Assembly: GCA_002441345.1 (NCBI GenBank)
Contig: DJVU01000052.1
Coordinates: 28,358-92,357, forward strand
Length of the DNA stretch: 64,000 nt
Direction of reading: 5' to 3'
DNA from: Bacteroidales bacterium UBA6248
Lineage (GTDB): Bacteria > Bacteroidota > Bacteroidia > Bacteroidales > Lentimicrobiaceae
In this document: positions 53,270 through 63,017 of the stretch, in pieces
How positions within the stretch are numbered: the first letter of the stretch is position 1
Layout: every line of letters begins with the position of its first letter
Program-made: the position numbers and the translations under genes
The notes under the pieces: model-generated
The model's input: the letters and a program-made list of their open reading frames with translations, nothing else
The model's database searches: none
What the model was told of the DNA's origin: nothing

Positions 53270-56200
53270 ATGAGAAGAATTTTCATTGCTTTACCCGCCT
53301 TGTTTTTGCTCGTAATGAGCACCGAAGCCCTTGCACAGCAAACTCCTGCCAGGCAGTCACCAAATGTGGACATGTCGGCCGCTGCAGACCTTTTTAATAA
53401 AGAAAAGTACGGAGCTGTAAGGCACCAGCTCGAATCGGTTATAGCACCCGGCGATCTGCTTCAGGCGTTTGATACCGAAAAGGACTACTATACATCGGTT
53501 AGTGCCGCTAACCTGGAGCACCAGGATGCCGCAGCCCTGCTTAATGATTTTCTTGAAAAATATCCCGAAAATACCCGGACCAGTCAGGTATGGTACCAGC
53601 TGGGTAACCTGTATTTCCGGAACAACAGCTTCCGCAGTGCCCTGGAGGCTTTTAACAAGGTTGACCGTACCGGGATGAATGCTGAGGAGAATGCCGAATT
53701 TACCTTTAAACGGGGATACTGCTTTTTCAGGCAAAACGATAACGACAAAGCCGCCGATGCCTTCTATTCGGTCAAAGACCGTCAGACCCGCTATACAGGT
53801 CCGGCTACGTACTACTATGCGCACATCATGTACAGCGATGGGAAATACGAAACTGCGCTCCGCGATTTTGAACGGCTCCGCAACGATGAAACATTCAAAG
53901 GCGTCGTTCCCTATTATATCATTCAGATCTATTACCTGCAGAATCGCCACGATGAAATGCTGGAAATGGCACGTCCCTTCCTGGATGCCCGCCGCAACAA
54001 ACGAACCAACGAGATTCTCAGACTTGTCGCCGATGTGCAGTACCGTCGCGGCAACTATTCCGAAGCCATTAACCTGCTCGAAGAATACCGCCGTACCTCC
54101 CGCAGCCAGTTCAGCCGTCAGGAAAGTTATATCCTTGCCTATTCCTATTACACCAGCGGCAACTATACAAGTGCCATCCCCGAGTTTCAGCAGGTGGCCA
54201 ACGATACCGATGAGCTTGCGCAAAATGCATGGTTTCATCTCGGCGACAGCTATCTGAAGACATCACAGAAACAGTTCGCCTCCAATGCATTCCTGTCGGC
54301 GTGGAAAATTCCCATCCGGAATAGCCTGGCCGAAGAAGCCTTGTTCAACTACGCCAAACTCTCGATTGAGCTTTCATACAATCCATACAACGAAGCCATC
54401 AGGGCACTTCAGCAATACCTGACCGAATACCCTTCTTCTCCCCGTCGCGACGAAGCATATACCTACCTCGCAAGTTTGTATCTGGTGACACGCAACTATC
54501 GTGAAGCCCTGGAAACACTTGAAAATATCAAAAAACGCACTCCTGCCCAGAACGAAGTGTATCAAAAAATTACATATTACCGCGGACTGGAGTTTTTTGC
54601 CGATAACCAGTATGCCGATGCTGCAGCTATGTTTGTGAAGTCGCTCGACAACAAAACCGACGAACAGGTTGCCGCCGGTGCCGCGCTGTGGGCAGGCGAA
54701 GCTTACTACCGTCTGGCACAGTACGACAAAGCTGCAACCTATTACCGGGTGTTCGAGAATTCACCAGGAGCCAAAAATCATCCGTACTACGGAACGGCAG
54801 CTTACAATCAGGGCTATGTGCTGATGAAGCAAAAGAACTATGCCCAGGCCCAGCAGTCGTTTATGCGCTTTGTAGCTTCCCGTCCGACGGATCAGCGCAT
54901 GCTCAACGATGCCCGCCTCAGGCTCGGCGATACCTATTTTATGCAGCGAAAATATTCCGATGCTCAGTCGCAGTACGACCAGGTGATCGGTGCGCGGGCT
55001 GCAGATGCCGATTATGCTCTATTTCAAAATTCTATCATCCAGGGTGTTAACGGAAGTCTGGACAAGAAAATCAGCACTCTGCAAAAACTGCTGTCCGACT
55101 ATCCCCGGTCTACCTACAACGACGATTCCCGCTTCGAAATCGGGCAGGCACAACTGATGCTGCACCGGAATGAGGATGCTTTGCAAAGCTTCCGCAAGCT
55201 TATAGCCGATTATCCGCAGTCGAGTTTCGTAAAACGGGCTCTGCTGAATTCAGGATTGGTATACTACAATACAAACCGCGAAACACAGGCTCTGGAAACT
55301 TTTAAAAAGGTGGTGAAGGATTATCCTTCTACCCCTGAAGCTCGCGAAGCTCTTGCCGTGATTAAGAATATTTATGTGGACATGAATAAAATTGACGAAT
55401 ACGTCGATTTTTCCAAAGATATACCGTTTGCCAACATCACCCGTTCCGAACAGGATTCGCTCACTTATATGGGGGTCGAAAACCGTTATGCGACGGGCGA
55501 TTGTGCAGCTGCCGTTCCCGGATTTGCATCCTACCTTCAGAAATTTCCAAACGGTATTTTTGCACTGAATGCACATTATTTCAAAGCCGACTGCGAAACC
55601 AGGGCGGGAAGACATGCGGAAGCCCTTGCAGGTTATGAATACATCCTCTCGAAACCCCGCTCGCGCTTTACAGAAAATTCAGCGCGCCAGGCAGCTGTTA
55701 TACTTTTCAGGATGAAGGAATATGCGAAAGCACTTCCGATGTATGAACGCCTGGAGGAGAGCGCCGAAAACCCGGATAACCTTCAGGAGGCTTACCTGGG
55801 ACAGATGCATTGCAATTATCATTTGGGCAACTATGGCATTGCGTATCAAAACGGCCAGAGGGTGCTTGGCATCGACAGGCTTTCGGCCGGACTTGCAGCT
55901 GAAACCCATCTTATCATGGGTAAGTCGTCGCTGGCGCTTCAACGCAACGAAGCAGCCCGGACCTCCTTCAGCGAAGTGCTGAAACTCTCACAGGGAGAAG
56001 CCGCCGCCGAAGCTTTGTTCAATATGGCTGCCATAAGTTACGATCTTCGCGATTATAAAACGGCCGAAGAGCATATCTTCAGACTGTCGGGAGATTTTGC
56101 TTCCTACGATTACTGGGTTGCCCGCTCGTTTATCCTGTTGGCCGATGTATACGTAAAGACAGGAAACGTATTCCAGGCAAAACAAACCCTGCAGAGCATC

Positions 56201-56332
56201 ATCGACAACTACGAAGGGGAGGACCTTCGTAAAGCCGCATCCGAAAAGCTGGCACAGATCAACCGCGAAGAATCCAAAGGGAAACCTGCCGGCAATAAAT
56301 TCGACGATGAAGAGGGAATAATTATCCGTTAA
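53270..56332 (+). CDS. Periplasmic TPR-repeat protein
   Basis: 1020 residues from the ATG at 53270, chosen because a signal peptide (MRRIFIALPALFLLVMSTEALAQ) follows; an upstream in-frame ATG adds 25 basic residues. The whole mature chain is built of tetratricopeptide helix pairs, for example SQVWYQLGNLYFRNNSFRSALEAFNKV, YILAYSYYTSGNYTSAIPEF, AAYNQGYVLMKQKNYAQAQ and DSRFEIGQAQLMLHRNEDAL. TPRs of this sort (YbgF/BamD-like) scaffold envelope complexes. The barrel gene starts 13 bases after its stop, so the two products probably work together at the outer membrane. Confidence 0.88.
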   Translation: MRRIFIALPALFLLVMSTEALAQQTPARQSPNVDMSAAADLFNKEKYGAVRHQLESVIAPGDLLQAFDTEKDYYTSVSAANLEHQDAAALLNDFLEKYPENTRTSQVWYQLGNLYFRNNSFRSALEAFNKVDRTGMNAEENAEFTFKRGYCFFRQNDNDKAADAFYSVKDRQTRYTGPATYYYAHIMYSDGKYETALRDFERLRNDETFKGVVPYYIIQIYYLQNRHDEMLEMARPFLDARRNKRTNEILRLVADVQYRRGNYSEAINLLEEYRRTSRSQFSRQESYILAYSYYTSGNYTSAIPEFQQVANDTDELAQNAWFHLGDSYLKTSQKQFASNAFLSAWKIPIRNSLAEEALFNYAKLSIELSYNPYNEAIRALQQYLTEYPSSPRRDEAYTYLASLYLVTRNYREALETLENIKKRTPAQNEVYQKITYYRGLEFFADNQYADAAAMFVKSLDNKTDEQVAAGAALWAGEAYYRLAQYDKAATYYRVFENSPGAKNHPYYGTAAYNQGYVLMKQKNYAQAQQSFMRFVASRPTDQRMLNDARLRLGDTYFMQRKYSDAQSQYDQVIGARAADADYALFQNSIIQGVNGSLDKKISTLQKLLSDYPRSTYNDDSRFEIGQAQLMLHRNEDALQSFRKLIADYPQSSFVKRALLNSGLVYYNTNRETQALETFKKVVKDYPSTPEAREALAVIKNIYVDMNKIDEYVDFSKDIPFANITRSEQDSLTYMGVENRYATGDCAAAVPGFASYLQKFPNGIFALNAHYFKADCETRAGRHAEALAGYEYILSKPRSRFTENSARQAAVILFRMKEYAKALPMYERLEESAENPDNLQEAYLGQMHCNYHLGNYGIAYQNGQRVLGIDRLSAGLAAETHLIMGKSSLALQRNEAARTSFSEVLKLSQGEAAAEALFNMAAISYDLRDYKTAEEHIFRLSGDFASYDYWVARSFILLADVYVKTGNVFQAKQTLQSIIDNYEGEDLRKAASEKLAQINREESKGKPAGNKFDDEEGIIIR

Positions 56333-56345
56333 CGAGCCCAAAGAA

Positions 56346-58067
56346 ATGAAACGCTGTTTGACTATGACGACAATAAATAATTTCCGGAATCCGAAGTGCC
56401 TGGGTTATTTTTCGCTCCTGCTACTGGGGCCGGTGCTTCTGTTATCCGCCACGGGCGTCTTTGCCCAGGGAATCAACGAACAGGTTACCGTGGTCGGATC
56501 CTACGAACCTTCCATCCCCGATGTAAGCAAAATCAACATAAGCCCGGCACCTTCCGAGTCGGAAGTTAAGTTACCGGTGATCAGCTACAATATTCTCCCG
56601 GTCCGGCAGGAAGTTACCCTCAGTCCCGAAGAAATACCAGCCGTTAAGCTGGTAGGCGAGCCCCGGAAAACCCTGTTGCGCAATTACGTAAGAGCGGGGT
56701 TCGGTAATTATACCACCCCGTATGCCGAATTCTGGGCCAATTCGTTGCGGTCAAAATCGCACAGCCTGGGCGTACACCTGAAACATCTTTCTTCTTCGGG
56801 CGGGATTAAAGACTTTCCCATTAGCAGCAACAGTGAAAACCTGGCTGAATTGCAAGGCCGCAGGTTTCTGGATGAGCATACCCTGAGCGCTGGCATCAGC
56901 TTTAAACGAAATGTGGTGCACCACTATGGATTCGATCCCGGCGATTTTGAGCTTATAATGAAAGATGATCAACTCAAACAGCACTTTAACCGCTTTGGTG
57001 CCAGCGCAGGAATTCAGTCGAACTACTCCGATAACGACAGGGTAAACCATAAGGCATTGCTGGGTTTTAAAAATATATCCGACCGTTTCAATACCCGGGA
57101 ATCGTCGGTTTCTCTGCTTGCTTCTGCCGACAAACGCTTTGAAGTCCTTGATTTTACCGATGAACAGCAGATAGGTTTGGATGCCCGGCTGGAATTTACC
57201 GGTTTTAAGGATTCAACCCTGAGCCAGACAAGTACCATCGTAAGTCTGAAGCCATATATCGGAACCACATTCAACGAATACACCCTCAGGGCAGGAATTG
57301 ATCTGTCTTTTCAGGGTGATTCCGTTTCGAAAGCCTATTTGTTCCCGTTTGCCGAAGCCCGCCTTAGCATTGTGGATGAAGCCCTGGGCGTTTATGCCGG
57401 TATTACCGGTGGCCTCGAACGTAAAGGATTTGACAGGCTGGCCGCTGAAAATCCGTTTATTCAGTCGGTACTTCCGCTTCGGTATACACGGGAGAAGTTT
57501 ATCTTTTACGGCGGAGCCAGTGCCAGAGCGGGCAAACGCTTCAATTTCTATGCTTCGTTTCGTGCGGGGATGGTCGACAATGCCGTATTCTTCGTTAACG
57601 ACTTCAGCGCGGAACCGTATAACCGGTTTACCCTGGTATACGACGACGGAAGTATGGTAGCCGGCCGGCTGGAAGCCGAATTTGTGTCCGTGGAAAAAAT
57701 CCGGATCAAAGCATTCGCGGCATTCGAAAAGTGGGATCTGAAGCACGAAGAGAAGGCCTGGCATAAACCCGGGACCACACTCGGTGCCGAAGCTGCGTAT
57801 AACCTGGGCGACAAAATCCTGGCCCGCGCAACGGTTACCGCAGCCGGTAAACAATATGCCCTTTTGTCCGGCAGTGAGACATCCGGCCGGACCTACGAAA
57901 CAGTGAAAGGATATACCGACCTGAGCTTTGCCTTTGAATACCGCTATACCCGTCAGCTTTCTGCTTTCCTGAATCTCAACAATGTACTTGGTTCACGGCA
58001 GTATTACTGGCACAATTATCCCGGCTACCGTTTCAACCTGCTGGGGGGTATTGCCTATTCGTTCTGA
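56346..58067 (+). CDS. Plug-less outer-membrane beta-barrel related to TonB receptors
   Basis: 573 residues. Signal peptide ends near SATGVFAQ; the start may be the ATG at 56346 or the one at 56364. A short segment (INEQVTVVGSYEPSIPDVSKINISP) resembles the entry to a plug domain, but the plug itself is missing. About twenty barrel strands follow, and the end YPGYRFNLLGGIAYSF has the terminal Phe needed for outer-membrane insertion. It forms a unit with the TPR gene upstream. The substrate is unknown. With no plug, it would be either a pore gated by the TPR partner or a structural barrel. Confidence 0.8.
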   Translation: MKRCLTMTTINNFRNPKCLGYFSLLLLGPVLLLSATGVFAQGINEQVTVVGSYEPSIPDVSKINISPAPSESEVKLPVISYNILPVRQEVTLSPEEIPAVKLVGEPRKTLLRNYVRAGFGNYTTPYAEFWANSLRSKSHSLGVHLKHLSSSGGIKDFPISSNSENLAELQGRRFLDEHTLSAGISFKRNVVHHYGFDPGDFELIMKDDQLKQHFNRFGASAGIQSNYSDNDRVNHKALLGFKNISDRFNTRESSVSLLASADKRFEVLDFTDEQQIGLDARLEFTGFKDSTLSQTSTIVSLKPYIGTTFNEYTLRAGIDLSFQGDSVSKAYLFPFAEARLSIVDEALGVYAGITGGLERKGFDRLAAENPFIQSVLPLRYTREKFIFYGGASARAGKRFNFYASFRAGMVDNAVFFVNDFSAEPYNRFTLVYDDGSMVAGRLEAEFVSVEKIRIKAFAAFEKWDLKHEEKAWHKPGTTLGAEAAYNLGDKILARATVTAAGKQYALLSGSETSGRTYETVKGYTDLSFAFEYRYTRQLSAFLNLNNVLGSRQYYWHNYPGYRFNLLGGIAYSF

Positions 58068-58292
58068 GCCCGGCAGAAACCCGTTATTCGGTTTATACGA
58101 TTCCGGGAGCAAGCTCCGCATTTGGGCCGGATGTTTTGGCATGGTATCAATTCAGGAGATAATAACTTGATATTTAATCGTTTGGTGAACTATAGTCCCG
58201 CTAACGGACACCATGTTCCGGCAATTATGCGTTTTGTTGATAACTTCCGGTTTTTCCTCTGCGGAATACGGATTTCGTATTAATAAAAATGC

Positions 58293-58300
58293 TAACTTTG
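58293..58300 (+). promoter_or_regulatory. -7 element TAACTTTG of gyrB
   Basis: Exact TAnnTTTG with a weak TTTC at about -33. Predicted leader of about 27 bases. Confidence 0.6.
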
Positions 58301-58332
58301 CTCATTAACTAAAAACCACTATTTTACTGAAT

Positions 58333-60327
58333 ATGAGTGAATTAAATAATGGTGCCGCAGCCAATGGCAGTACGAATGGCAATGGCAACGGCAATGGAAA
58401 CTACACAGCTGAGAATATTCAGGTACTTGAAGGTCTGGAAGCAGTTCGTAAACGCCCTGCGATGTACATTGGCGACATCAGTTCAAGGGGCTTGCATCAC
58501 CTGGTATATGAAGTAATTGATAATTCGATTGATGAGGCGCTGGCCGGTTATTGCGACGATATCCGGGTTTACATACATACCGACAATTCCGTTACCGTTT
58601 CCGATAACGGAAGGGGTATTCCTACGGATATGCATGAGAAGGAAAAGCGTTCGGCACTCGAAGTTGTTATGACCGTGCTGCACGCCGGCGGAAAGTTTGA
58701 CAAAGGATCCTACAAGGTATCGGGCGGACTTCACGGTGTTGGTGTTTCGTGTGTGAATGCGTTGTCGTCCATGCTCAAAGTGACAGTCTTTAGGGAAGGA
58801 AAGATCTTTGAACAGGAGTACTCCGTCGGGAAACCTCTCCATCCTGTGAAGATTGTGGGAGAAACCGCTAAAACAGGTACTACGGTTCATTTCAGGCCGG
58901 ATAATTCCATTTTCACTACCATAGTTTACGATCTTGAGATCCTGAGTTCACGCCTTCGCGAACTGGCATTCCTCAACAAGGGAATCCGCCTTTCCATTAC
59001 CGACGAGCGCGATACGGATGAAAATGGCAATCCTATTCACTATTCGTTCTATTCCGAGAACGGTCTTCGCGATTTTATCGAATACCTCGACGGTATGCGC
59101 GAAAAGCTTATGCCGGAACCCATCTACATTGAAGGGGAAAAGAACGATATTCCGGTGGAGATCTCCATGCAATACAATACAAGTTTTGCCGAGAATATTC
59201 ATTCCTACGTAAACAACATCAATACCCACGAGGGTGGTACCCACCTGGCCGGCTTCCGCAGAGCTCTTACACGTACCCTGAAAGCATATGCCGACAAATC
59301 GGGAATGCTGTCAAAGCTTAAATTCGACATCAACGGCGACGATTTCCGCGAGGGACTCACAGCCATTATCTCCGTGAAGGTTCAGGAACCGCAGTTTGAA
59401 GGCCAGACAAAGACCAAACTCGGAAACAACGAAGTAATGGGTGCTGTGGATGCCCTGGTGGCTGAACTGCTCTCCTACTACCTCGAAGAACATCCTAAGG
59501 AAGCCCGTACCATCGTTAATAAAGTAATCCTTGCCGCAACGGCACGGCACGCTGCCCGTAAAGCCCGCGAACTGGTTCAACGGAAAAATGTTTTGTCAGG
59601 TTCCGGACTGCCCGGGAAACTGGCCGACTGCAGCGAGCGTGACCCGGAACTGTGCGAACTCTACCTGGTGGAGGGCGACTCGGCAGGTGGTACCGCCAAA
59701 CAGGGCCGCGACCGGCGCTTCCAGGCCATTCTTCCACTGAGGGGAAAAATCCTCAACGTGGAAAAAGCCATGCAACACAAAATCTTCGACAGCGAGGAAA
59801 TAAAAAATATCTATACCGCTCTCGGAGTAACGATAGGCACAGAAGAAGACAGCAAGGCATTGAATCTTGCAAAATTAAGATATCACAAAATAGTCATCAT
59901 GACCGATGCCGATGTCGACGGAAGTCACATCGCCACCCTCATCCTTACCTTCTTCTTCCGCTATATGCGCGAACTTATCGATAACGGTTATATCTACATC
60001 GCCACTCCTCCGCTGTACCTCGTAAGAAAAGGGAATACCGAACGCTATTGCTGGACGGAAGAGGAACGCATCGCTGTCGCTGCCGAACTCACCGGGAATG
60101 GCAAGGAAAGCTCGGTGCACATTCAGCGCTATAAAGGTCTTGGAGAAATGAACTCCGAACAGCTCTGGCTTACAACTATGAATCCGGAGTTCCGCACCCT
60201 GCGCCAGGTTACCATCGAAAACGGCACCGAAGCAGACCGCATTTTCTCTATGCTTATGGGCGACGAAGTACCCCCGCGCCGCGAGTTTATCGAGAAAAAT
60301 GCGAAATACGCGAAAATTGATGTTTAA
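58333..60327 (+). CDS. gyrB: DNA gyrase subunit B
   Basis: 664 residues. GHKL ATPase motifs: EVIDNSIDEALAGY, DNGRGIPTDMHEKEKR, GGLHGVGVSCVNALS, and the QTKTKLGN loop lysine. TOPRIM: VEGDSAGGTAKQGRDR and DADVDGSHI. The C-terminal end reads PPRREFIEKNAKYAKIDV. The large insert of enterobacterial GyrB is absent, as usual for this phylum. GyrB is preferred over ParE because of the AKQGRDRRFQAILPLRGKILNVEKA block. The first 25 residues are an unusual Asn/Gly-rich tail (NGNGNGNGN). It introduces negative supercoils with GyrA, which is not in the window. Confidence 0.95.
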   Translation: MSELNNGAAANGSTNGNGNGNGNYTAENIQVLEGLEAVRKRPAMYIGDISSRGLHHLVYEVIDNSIDEALAGYCDDIRVYIHTDNSVTVSDNGRGIPTDMHEKEKRSALEVVMTVLHAGGKFDKGSYKVSGGLHGVGVSCVNALSSMLKVTVFREGKIFEQEYSVGKPLHPVKIVGETAKTGTTVHFRPDNSIFTTIVYDLEILSSRLRELAFLNKGIRLSITDERDTDENGNPIHYSFYSENGLRDFIEYLDGMREKLMPEPIYIEGEKNDIPVEISMQYNTSFAENIHSYVNNINTHEGGTHLAGFRRALTRTLKAYADKSGMLSKLKFDINGDDFREGLTAIISVKVQEPQFEGQTKTKLGNNEVMGAVDALVAELLSYYLEEHPKEARTIVNKVILAATARHAARKARELVQRKNVLSGSGLPGKLADCSERDPELCELYLVEGDSAGGTAKQGRDRRFQAILPLRGKILNVEKAMQHKIFDSEEIKNIYTALGVTIGTEEDSKALNLAKLRYHKIVIMTDADVDGSHIATLILTFFFRYMRELIDNGYIYIATPPLYLVRKGNTERYCWTEEERIAVAAELTGNGKESSVHIQRYKGLGEMNSEQLWLTTMNPEFRTLRQVTIENGTEADRIFSMLMGDEVPPRREFIEKNAKYAKIDV

Positions 60328-60346
60328 TGCATCCTTATATCCAAAC

Positions 60347-60377
60347 AAAAAACCGGAGTTATTTGCTCCGGTTTTTT
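60347..60377. terminator. Bidirectional terminator after gyrB
   Basis: AAAAAACCGGAG (60347-60358) pairs with CTCCGGTTTTTT (60366-60377) across a seven-base loop. Confidence 0.85.
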
Positions 60378-60465
60378 GTTGCCTGATTGTTTATACCTCA
60401 GCAGTGTGAATACAGGCAGATTTGCCGCAATCCCGGTGCAATCCGGACTGAGTCCTCTTTTTTTG

Positions 60466-61185
60466 TTATTTCAGAATCCGGTACGATGCCCCGATCCGGA
60501 ACCTGACCCCCGTCCAGTCGACCCTGACCGGCTCTTTTTTTTCGTTCTGGAGATAGGCTTTGCGGTTTTCCGACCATTTCAGCCGGCCCGGTATATTGTA
60601 TTCATATCCGAAAAGCATTTCCAAACGTATTCTGTCGTTCAGCCGGTAATACCCTGTAAGGGCCGCCTCTCCGTATGGGTTCAGTGCTACAAATGTCATC
60701 GCCTCCTGGTATTCATATACTGTGGTGATTTCAAAGCGTTCATCGATATCGTACCGGCTCGAGGTCAGTCCGCCTCCAACAGCGAAATGGGTTCCCCACT
60801 TCTCTCCGCTGATAAACGGTACGCGATACTGTAAGCCCGAACGCAGGCCTTTCAGTTGCATGCTCAGCCGGTAATAGCCTGAATAGTCCGCATAATAGCT
60901 GCGGGCTCCGGTAAACTGGTAACCGATGTCGGCTGTCAGCTCCGAAAAGTCCTGCATATCCACTGCCACAAATCCGGTAAACGTAAAGTATCCGGGGAAT
61001 GCGGCGGTTTCCGATAATACGGGCAGCTGTGGATTGCCGCCTATTTCATCCTGCAAAGCTTTCAGATTCTCTAAACGGTACGATCCGTAACCCCCGTAAA
61101 GCCCAAACCTAACTTCCTGTGCATGGATTGGACAAGCTGTTATAAAAAGCAGGAATGCCAGCAGGCTTATATATGCTTTCGTCAT
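60466..61185 (-). CDS. Outer-membrane beta-barrel protein, partner of a propeller lipoprotein
   Basis: 239 residues; signal peptide MTKAYISLLAFLLFITACPIHAQ, in which TAC could mimic a lipobox but AQ cleavage is better. The mature chain alternates hydrophobic and polar residues in 8-10 strands (RFGLYGGYGSYRLE, ELTADIGYQFTGARSYY, HFAVGGGLTSSRYD, RLEMLFGYEYNIPG) and ends VRFRIGASYRILK. Its start overlaps the stop of the upstream lipoprotein gene by 4 bases (ATGA), so the two are translationally coupled. Function unknown. Confidence 0.78.
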   Translation of the reverse strand: MTKAYISLLAFLLFITACPIHAQEVRFGLYGGYGSYRLENLKALQDEIGGNPQLPVLSETAAFPGYFTFTGFVAVDMQDFSELTADIGYQFTGARSYYADYSGYYRLSMQLKGLRSGLQYRVPFISGEKWGTHFAVGGGLTSSRYDIDERFEITTVYEYQEAMTFVALNPYGEAALTGYYRLNDRIRLEMLFGYEYNIPGRLKWSENRKAYLQNEKKEPVRVDWTGVRFRIGASYRILK

Positions 61186-63017
61186 GGCAGATAAGGAGTT
61201 ATATCAAAGACAAATCCTGAGTTGGAAAACAGCCGGTTATTATAAAGCTGCGGCTTAGAATCGGAACTTGGTACCTTCAGCACAATTTGCCAGGTATTTA
61301 CATCCATCACATACAGGTTGGTATAATCGGTAAGCAGCAGATATCCGCTTTCCGGATCAATATTGCGCAGCACGCACTTGCCGGGCAAGGTTACAGATTG
61401 GATCAGACTGAAATCATGCGGGTTTCTCAGCTCCAGTACCGGAGATTCCTCAAGCGTGAGAAAGAGCCTGTCCGGATTCAGATCGTCGAACATGGCCGAC
61501 TTGTACGACCTCTGATCACGGTAGGCGGTTTCAAAGGCATTGTTCACTATGTTGTAGAGCCATATCCCGTTACGGGTAACTATTACACACTGATCGCCGG
61601 AGAGAGAAGTGGAGATGCAGGCCCATTTGCTGTAATACGGATATTCTTCTATATCCAGCGTTGCAGTAATTTCACCCGTATTCAGATCAAGAAGGCAGTA
61701 GTCCCCGCCCAGAATAATGGCAGCAGTATTTTCAGAGGTTAAGCAAAAATGATCCGAATTGGCCGTTGGCGTGCCGTAAGGAATGATGGCCGGATTAGTC
61801 AGCTGCCGGTCTTCAAACAGGTAAATCGCCTGTCTGGTGGCAACGCCAACCCGGGTTGAATTGGGCGGGCAGTCATAAATTGCATCATACAGCAGATTCT
61901 GAATCCGATAGGCCGCCGTTGTGTTCAGACTGTAAATGTCGAAGGCCTTCATGTCATCGTATACGGAGGTATAAAACGTTTTCTCAATGGGATTATATGC
62001 ATAAACCGGCCAGTTCGGGGCTACGTACTCCCCCAGGGTAAAGTCTACATACGTATACGGGTAGTATAACTCTTTGCAGTTACCGGCATACATCGGTTTG
62101 CTGGAGAGTTGAAATTGCCCGTGCTTTCCAAACCCTGGCTGAGCTATGGTTATGCTGGTGTCGGGCGAACTGTTGAGATAAACCACTATGGGAGTGTTAG
62201 TTGTCGATAAAGTGTAATGCGTCGGATAACCGGTTTTGTTCCATGTAAATGTCACACTGTCAAGATCTGTATACGAGACAACCGGTACGGGCGGCTCACG
62301 ATTTATGTTAAGCGTTGTGTAGCTTGGTGAAGCAGATGTGGTGTGAACGGTATGGTAGAGCGCGTAGCTGACTTCGCCACAGGTATAACAACTGTCGGTA
62401 AACTGCCCCGGAAGTCTGGGATTAAAATACCTGCTGGAGGAATTAGAACCACTGTTCCTGCTAAGGCGGAGCGACTGCATGTTGAAATTTGATGAGGGTT
62501 GCCAGCGGATGCGCAAAAATCCGTTCTCATCGGTATCTGCCGTCATCTGAAGGTACTCGGCATTCCTGGTGTCGATCAGTGCCACCCATTCACGTGTCCC
62601 GGCGTAATATTCGTATCCTGACAAATCGGCCAGACTGCCGCTTCCGGTCGAAGTGAACATGTTGACCGAAAGTTTGTAGACACCCGGAATGTATTTCGAT
62701 GGATCAATTTCAATTTCCCCTGTCGCATTGTATATTTCCCAGCGGTCATCTGCCAGCAACATCTCTGCAGCATGTATCTTTTGCCCGAAGGCACTCAGCT
62801 TGTAACTGAGTAAATGCCTGTTGAACAGAAATAAAGTGTCACCCGAGTTCATCAGGTCGATCTGCAATGGATAATAGGGAGCAGGAGGGTCAATATGTGT
62901 AATTTCATCATCAGTCAGCGGATATTCACAGGAGATCATTGCCAGCAGAAGAATTATAACCGGGCGCAGGATTACGGATTTTTCCCGGACAAAGGCCAAC
63001 TGTTTTTTAAGGGACAT
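61182..63017 (-). CDS. Lipoprotein with C-terminal beta-propeller
   Basis: 611 residues. Lipoprotein signal with a long N-region and Cys30 (ILLLAMISC), followed by an acidic stretch (LTDDE) compatible with surface export. Residues 40-340 contain Ig or fibronectin-like parts (PPVPVVSYTDLDSVTFTWNKTGYPTHYTLST). Residues 345-611 repeat four-stranded blades with YVTN/WD-like turns (DYCLLDLNTGEITATLDIEE, NPHDFSLIQSVTLPG, TNLYVMDVNTWQIVLKVP). No enzyme motif. Coupled to the downstream barrel gene, so a surface lipoprotein plus outer-membrane barrel pair is likely. Confidence 0.78.
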   Translation of the reverse strand: MSLKKQLAFVREKSVILRPVIILLLAMISCEYPLTDDEITHIDPPAPYYPLQIDLMNSGDTLFLFNRHLLSYKLSAFGQKIHAAEMLLADDRWEIYNATGEIEIDPSKYIPGVYKLSVNMFTSTGSGSLADLSGYEYYAGTREWVALIDTRNAEYLQMTADTDENGFLRIRWQPSSNFNMQSLRLSRNSGSNSSSRYFNPRLPGQFTDSCYTCGEVSYALYHTVHTTSASPSYTTLNINREPPVPVVSYTDLDSVTFTWNKTGYPTHYTLSTTNTPIVVYLNSSPDTSITIAQPGFGKHGQFQLSSKPMYAGNCKELYYPYTYVDFTLGEYVAPNWPVYAYNPIEKTFYTSVYDDMKAFDIYSLNTTAAYRIQNLLYDAIYDCPPNSTRVGVATRQAIYLFEDRQLTNPAIIPYGTPTANSDHFCLTSENTAAIILGGDYCLLDLNTGEITATLDIEEYPYYSKWACISTSLSGDQCVIVTRNGIWLYNIVNNAFETAYRDQRSYKSAMFDDLNPDRLFLTLEESPVLELRNPHDFSLIQSVTLPGKCVLRNIDPESGYLLLTDYTNLYVMDVNTWQIVLKVPSSDSKPQLYNNRLFSNSGFVFDITPYLP

